Origin: Treponema sp.
GTDB lineage: Bacteria; Spirochaetota; Spirochaetia; Treponematales; Breznakiellaceae
DNA length: 39,215 bases
Assembly (NCBI GenBank): GCA_031256635.1
Contig: JAIRQF010000059.1
Span: 1 to 39,215 of the forward strand
Reading direction: 5' to 3'
This document shows, piece after piece, positions 35,075 to 39,215 of this stretch. Under the pieces are notes generated by a model. It was not told the origin of the DNA and made no database searches. It saw nothing but the letters and a program-made list of their open reading frames with translations. A program made the position numbers and the translations under genes. The stretch's first letter is position 1. Every line of letters begins with the position of its first letter.

Positions 35075-35572
35075 TCATGTTGGTATATCAGCCAATGAGA
35101 GGTGCAGTTTTCCGTCCGCTTTTTTTGTTGCAATGCCCCTGAAATAATCGCAGTATTTCTTGTCCATTACGGCAATATGCGATAAAACCCAGTCTTTAAG
35201 AAAGTACCCAAATGATGTAAGGGTGAGCCTTTTGCCTGCTTGATAATCTTTTGCTGTTTGCAATACTTTCAGAATAAACTCTTCATGGCTTTTCTTGTGA
35301 ATATCATACTCCCTGTATTTTGTGGAGATCATTATTTTTTCTTCTGTTGCGAAATGGTACTTAACATAATCTACAGCCTGTTTAATTACCGTTTTAAAAT
35401 ATTCATGTTCTTCCCGATCATTGCCTGAAGCATGATTGAAAATATCATTGACAATATTTAAAAGTTCTTTATGCTGATCGTCGATCAATTTTATGCCCAG
35501 AGAATATGATTCAGACCATTTTACCTGATCTTTATCATTTTTACTGATCGGAACCGGCCCTTTACTAATCAT
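35075..35572 (-). CDS. Bacteriohemerythrin domain protein
   Basis: WSESYSLGIKLIDDQHKELLNIVND, YHFATEEKIM, HKKSHEEF, LKDWVLSHIAVMDKKY. Confidence 0.92.
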   Translation of the reverse strand: MISKGPVPISKNDKDQVKWSESYSLGIKLIDDQHKELLNIVNDIFNHASGNDREEHEYFKTVIKQAVDYVKYHFATEEKIMISTKYREYDIHKKSHEEFILKVLQTAKDYQAGKRLTLTSFGYFLKDWVLSHIAVMDKKYCDYFRGIATKKADGKLHLSLADIPT

Positions 35573-35716
35573 TATCTGCCTCCACAGGATAAATTAATCT
35601 GTAATGATATAATTTTTATATATTGATTATTTCTGATAATAATTTATACCTGAATGATTTTTTCGTCAATAAAAATTGTGCTGGACACCGTGTTCATGGC
35701 ATGATAATCTGGAAAA

Positions 35717-36631
35717 GTGAGGAAATTAGCAAAATTAATTCTTTTTTTTAGTTTTACTTTTATTATTATTTTTGCGGCAGCGGCAGCTGTTAAATTTTTA
35801 TCTCTGAGCGTTGACTGGGCAAAGAATCTTCCCGCGAAGCCCGAAACCGCGCTCACATTGCTGCTGACAGCGGCGCATTGGGCTTTATCGCTGGCGCTTT
35901 TTTCCTCAATTATTCTGGCTGTTAATTACGCGGCAAGAAGAGAATATTTCGCGGTAATGGCCGTTGGCTGTGTGATGATTTTATCTTTTCTTTTTTGCTT
36001 TGGAATTTCTTTCGCTCTTGAGCAATGGAAATCCGTACCGCCGTCTCAGCGTTCCGGCGTGCCGCTCGGCAGCAATGGATTGATACTCACCAATTCACTT
36101 AACAGGAATGAAACCGCGGTAGTCCTTTTAAACGGAGCCTCTGATCCTCTTGGCCCGAGAGTAGTCGCGATTCCGGGACAGCGCCTTGTTTATCAGCCGT
36201 CAGCAGCCGCAAATTACATCCTTCCTCCTGTTCTTTTCGGCGATGATACTCCGTGGTTCATGGAAAGCCTCGCGATTGATATCAGGTTAAACGCGGAAAT
36301 GTTCCGGCAAAAATTTTTGGATGGAATTTTTCCGTATCTGTTTTACGCAGGCTCCATGATTTTTATGCTGTGTTCGCTTGCCTATGTTTTAAAGTTCAGC
36401 GTTTGGCCGCTTGCGAATCTTTTTCTTGCGGCGCTTGTTTTCCGCGGTGTTCTTGCGCTTAATACATTTTTGAATACTCCTGAAATGCAGGAAATTACAG
36501 ATTCATTCCTGAATAATATAATACCAGTATCGATCGCCCTTCCGCTTTTCTTTTTGGGACTCGGTATTCTCCTGAATTTATATTCTCTGCTTTCATATGC
36601 CGCAAAGAAGAGGTATGACGATGAGAATTAA
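35717..36631 (+). CDS. Polytopic membrane protein (N-terminal TMs, extracytoplasmic domain, C-terminal TMs)
   Basis: Hydropathy by eye; GTG start; overlaps next gene. Confidence 0.65.
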   Translation: MRKLAKLILFFSFTFIIIFAAAAAVKFLSLSVDWAKNLPAKPETALTLLLTAAHWALSLALFSSIILAVNYAARREYFAVMAVGCVMILSFLFCFGISFALEQWKSVPPSQRSGVPLGSNGLILTNSLNRNETAVVLLNGASDPLGPRVVAIPGQRLVYQPSAAANYILPPVLFGDDTPWFMESLAIDIRLNAEMFRQKFLDGIFPYLFYAGSMIFMLCSLAYVLKFSVWPLANLFLAALVFRGVLALNTFLNTPEMQEITDSFLNNIIPVSIALPLFFLGLGILLNLYSLLSYAAKKRYDDEN

Positions 36632-38372
36632 TTTTGATAGATTCCGCTCTCCTCAATTTATATTTTTAATTTATATTACGGCCGCTTCTTTATTGATTAT
36701 CGCTTTCCGTTTTATTTTTCCCGGCAGTGAAGTTCCGCTGCCGGTATATTCCAGAAACTGGCGGCTGATACAGGGAGAGCTTGAAGTTTTCAATTTGTTT
36801 CCCGCGCTTGCTTTTTCCGCGTTAGTGATACCGTTCGCTCTTGCGTCATTTGATGAAACTTACGCAAGTTTTTCTGAAATGTTTTTTAAGCGCCTTATAT
36901 CATTTGTCGCTACTGCAATTATAGCCGCTATTATTTACGGAATTATTTTCTTTGTCGCGCTTCCCGTTCAGAAAAACAATGAACAGAATATGCGCTTCAG
37001 CGGATCATTGTATCAGTTCGCGAAAAAAAACGCGTTTGACACCGCAGATAAGGGCGAATGGTTTGAATCATCGCAGTTTATCGCAATTTGCGATCGTATC
37101 TGGCATAACAGCCCGGAGCTTGAAGGTCTTAGAGACAGGGTTGTGATTGGCATGGGTGGGCAGACTGTTGAGGAAAACAGATTGGCAAGGACGGCGATTA
37201 CAAGAGGCATGCAGACTTTTGAAACATTGTCGTTATCTGACGAAACTGTTGACGCTACGCAGGCCATCAATATGAGCATTGCGGCCTTTAATGAAGAGCG
37301 GTATTTTGACGCGCACTGGCTTGCGAATCTGGGGGAACGCCTTTCTGTAAGCGGAAGCGCGCAGGCTGCAAGCGCGGCAAGGCTTTCCAGTGAAGCGTGG
37401 AATATGATAGCTTCTCTTGCGCCCAATCAAAATGAAACCCGTCTCTTTGATTTGTTTAATCTGAAGATTTCAGGTTATCATGCGATGGAAACAGGCGACT
37501 GGATCCGCGCATTCTACATTTTTCAGAGATTAAAGGATTTGAACCCCGGCGATCCTGATGTTGAAAACTTCCTTGCCGTAAGTGAGCAGGGCGCGAAGAG
37601 AACCGCGTTTTTTATTGATGAAATGGAATTGTCTATCGGTGAAATATTAAACGGCGCCGTATTTTCCCTGCCTGAAGGAGACGGGAGGTCTGTTCTGCGG
37701 TTTTCCAGCCTGACGTTATCTGAAGATGTCGCCTATGGTTTTGGGTTTGATTATATGAACTTTGACGGGCAGATGAACCTAAAAGCAAACGGAACAGCGC
37801 GTTATGTGAAACTTTTGCCGTTTGCGTCAAACAATAAGCCGCAGATTCTTGTATTAACGCACGCGCTTGACCGCGCCAATGATAATATTTTTTATCAGAG
37901 CGAATGGCTGACAGGAAGTGAAAGCGCAGGCGGAGTGCTTCTTGATATCAGTTTTGAGGATTTTCTTTTAATATCAAAAGCGCGCCACGGATTGTCCAAT
38001 CTTCAGATTAACGAACTTTTTGAAGCGGCTGGAAAACTTGAGAAAGCAGGATATGTTAAAGAGATTTTTCAGGCTGAGATTTTAAACCGATTCGGCACAG
38101 CTTTGTTCTTTTTGCCGATGGCAATTTTTGTAATTGTTATCGCGTGGCGTTACCGCGCGAAACAAAAACCGCGTTATATTTTCGCGCTTATGCTTCCTGT
38201 ACTGCCGGTTGTTTTTCACGGCTTTGTTTTCCTGTACCGGTCTGTTTTTAACACTCTGGGTATCTGGCTTGTTATAAGCATAGGCTTTGCTTCCGCGCTT
38301 GTTATTTATTTGGTAACACTTGCCGTAATTTTATTTATTTCATTGATCGTGTTATCCGCGCAGCACAGCTGA
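36621..38372 (+). CDS. Polytopic membrane protein with large extracytoplasmic domain; possible distant LptF/LptG-like layout
   Basis: N-terminal TMs, helical (TPR-like) and beta-rich middle, terminal TM set AEILNRFGTALFFLPMAIFVIVIAWRYR.... Confidence 0.6.
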   Translation: MRINFDRFRSPQFIFLIYITAASLLIIAFRFIFPGSEVPLPVYSRNWRLIQGELEVFNLFPALAFSALVIPFALASFDETYASFSEMFFKRLISFVATAIIAAIIYGIIFFVALPVQKNNEQNMRFSGSLYQFAKKNAFDTADKGEWFESSQFIAICDRIWHNSPELEGLRDRVVIGMGGQTVEENRLARTAITRGMQTFETLSLSDETVDATQAINMSIAAFNEERYFDAHWLANLGERLSVSGSAQAASAARLSSEAWNMIASLAPNQNETRLFDLFNLKISGYHAMETGDWIRAFYIFQRLKDLNPGDPDVENFLAVSEQGAKRTAFFIDEMELSIGEILNGAVFSLPEGDGRSVLRFSSLTLSEDVAYGFGFDYMNFDGQMNLKANGTARYVKLLPFASNNKPQILVLTHALDRANDNIFYQSEWLTGSESAGGVLLDISFEDFLLISKARHGLSNLQINELFEAAGKLEKAGYVKEIFQAEILNRFGTALFFLPMAIFVIVIAWRYRAKQKPRYIFALMLPVLPVVFHGFVFLYRSVFNTLGIWLVISIGFASALVIYLVTLAVILFISLIVLSAQHS

Positions 38373-38375
38373 ATG

Positions 38376-38843
38376 TTATTTATATTTCTTTTCCAGCTCA
38401 AGTAATTTTTGTTTCAGTTCCAAACCGCCCGCGTAACCTGTCAGTCTGCCGTCATGTCCGATTACGCGGTGGCACGGAATTATAATTGAGATTTGATTGA
38501 CATGATTTGCCATGCCGACAGCCCGGCTTGCCTTCGGATTATTGATCAGCGCGGCGATTTCACCGTAACTTAGCGTTTCTCCGTAAGGAATGGTTTGCAG
38601 CGTTTTCCAGACTTTAACCCTGAAAGCTGTACCATTTAAAGCAAGCGGTAAATCGAACGTCTTCCGTTTTCCGTTGAAATATTCTTCAAGCTGTTTTGCC
38701 GCTTTTTTTAAAAATGGCGTTTCGCGTTTTTCAAAACCTTTCGGCGGCTTATTCGCGTCAAAAAAAACATTGCTGACAGCGGCTTCTTTTTCGGCAAGCC
38801 CAAGCGTACAGAGCCTGAAGTTATAAATATTATAATAACCCAT
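38376..38843 (-). CDS. ogt: Methylated-DNA--protein-cysteine methyltransferase
   Basis: FRVKVWKTLQTIPYGETLSYGEIA, IIIPCHRVIGHDGRLTGYAGGLELKQKLLELE. Confidence 0.95.
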   Translation of the reverse strand: MGYYNIYNFRLCTLGLAEKEAAVSNVFFDANKPPKGFEKRETPFLKKAAKQLEEYFNGKRKTFDLPLALNGTAFRVKVWKTLQTIPYGETLSYGEIAALINNPKASRAVGMANHVNQISIIIPCHRVIGHDGRLTGYAGGLELKQKLLELEKKYK

Positions 38844-38849
38844 GTTACC

Positions 38850-39215
38850 TTAACGCTGAATCCGCGCTGAGCCGCCTTTGGCGAATGCTGTTACCTGATC
38901 AAGGCTGAACATTGAGGTATCGCCGGGAGTTGTCGTAACAAGCGCGCCGTGCGCCCAGCCAAGGTTCAAAGCTGTCTGCGGATCCTTTCCGGACAGAAGG
39001 CCGTAAAAAAGTCCTGCGGCAAAACCGTCGCCGCCGCCGACTCTGTCATAAACATCAAGCTCGGCTGTTGGAGCCTGATAGGTTTTTCCGTCAAGAGCCA
39101 GAACCGCGCTCCATGAATGGCGGTTTGTAGAGTGAACTTCGCGTAATGTTGTCGCTACGGCTTTAATGTCAGGAAAATCTTTTTTTACATTTTCTATCAT
39201 GCCGAAAAACGCCGA
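38850..39215 (-). CDS. PfkB-family sugar kinase (2-keto-3-deoxygluconate kinase-like), truncated by window edge
   Basis: YDRVGGGDGFAAGLFYGLLSG catalytic motif, GAHGALVTTTPGD; frame open to window end. Confidence 0.88.
   Translation of the reverse strand, partial: SAFFGMIENVKKDFPDIKAVATTLREVHSTNRHSWSAVLALDGKTYQAPTAELDVYDRVGGGDGFAAGLFYGLLSGKDPQTALNLGWAHGALVTTTPGDTSMFSLDQVTAFAKGGSARIQR

Noticed and set aside
1-39215. CRISPR array, prophage, rRNA or tRNA genes
   Set aside because: No regularly spaced repeats, phage structural genes or recognisable RNA gene motifs were seen on reading; tRNAscan/Infernal not run.

Overview
This 39.2 kb window is a chromosomal segment that reads like a spirochaete, probably a Treponema-type genome (inference from the spirochaetal/mitochondrial-type EF-G, the protein style and the codon usage; no search was run). 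It is mostly dense single-copy genes: hflK-hflC, nudC, an AmmeMemoRadiSam-type radical SAM protein, uvrB, trmJ-like, a STAS/chaperone-like/PspA operon, EF-G, truncated ribF, GH130, GH3, ffh, gpsA, hemerythrin, ogt and a PfkB kinase. No CRISPR array, rRNA, tRNA or intact IS was recognised. The items most worth a second look are: (1) an SDR gene overlapping a gene with clear ERG4/ERG24 sterol-reductase signatures; (2) eight genes with a promoter-like -10 box 5-7 nt before the start codon and no Shine-Dalgarno, suggesting widespread leaderless mRNAs; (3) a dispersed repeat family with a 132-bp multi-hairpin form and a 35-bp form whose sequence is the exact junction of the long form's ends; (4) a near-perfect 34-bp palindromic repeat upstream of two minus-strand genes; (5) a pseudokinase-like receptor gene behind hflKC; (6) an unlisted 46-aa Cys-rich protein; (7) AT-rich islets with attC-like inverted repeats and a transposase remnant.
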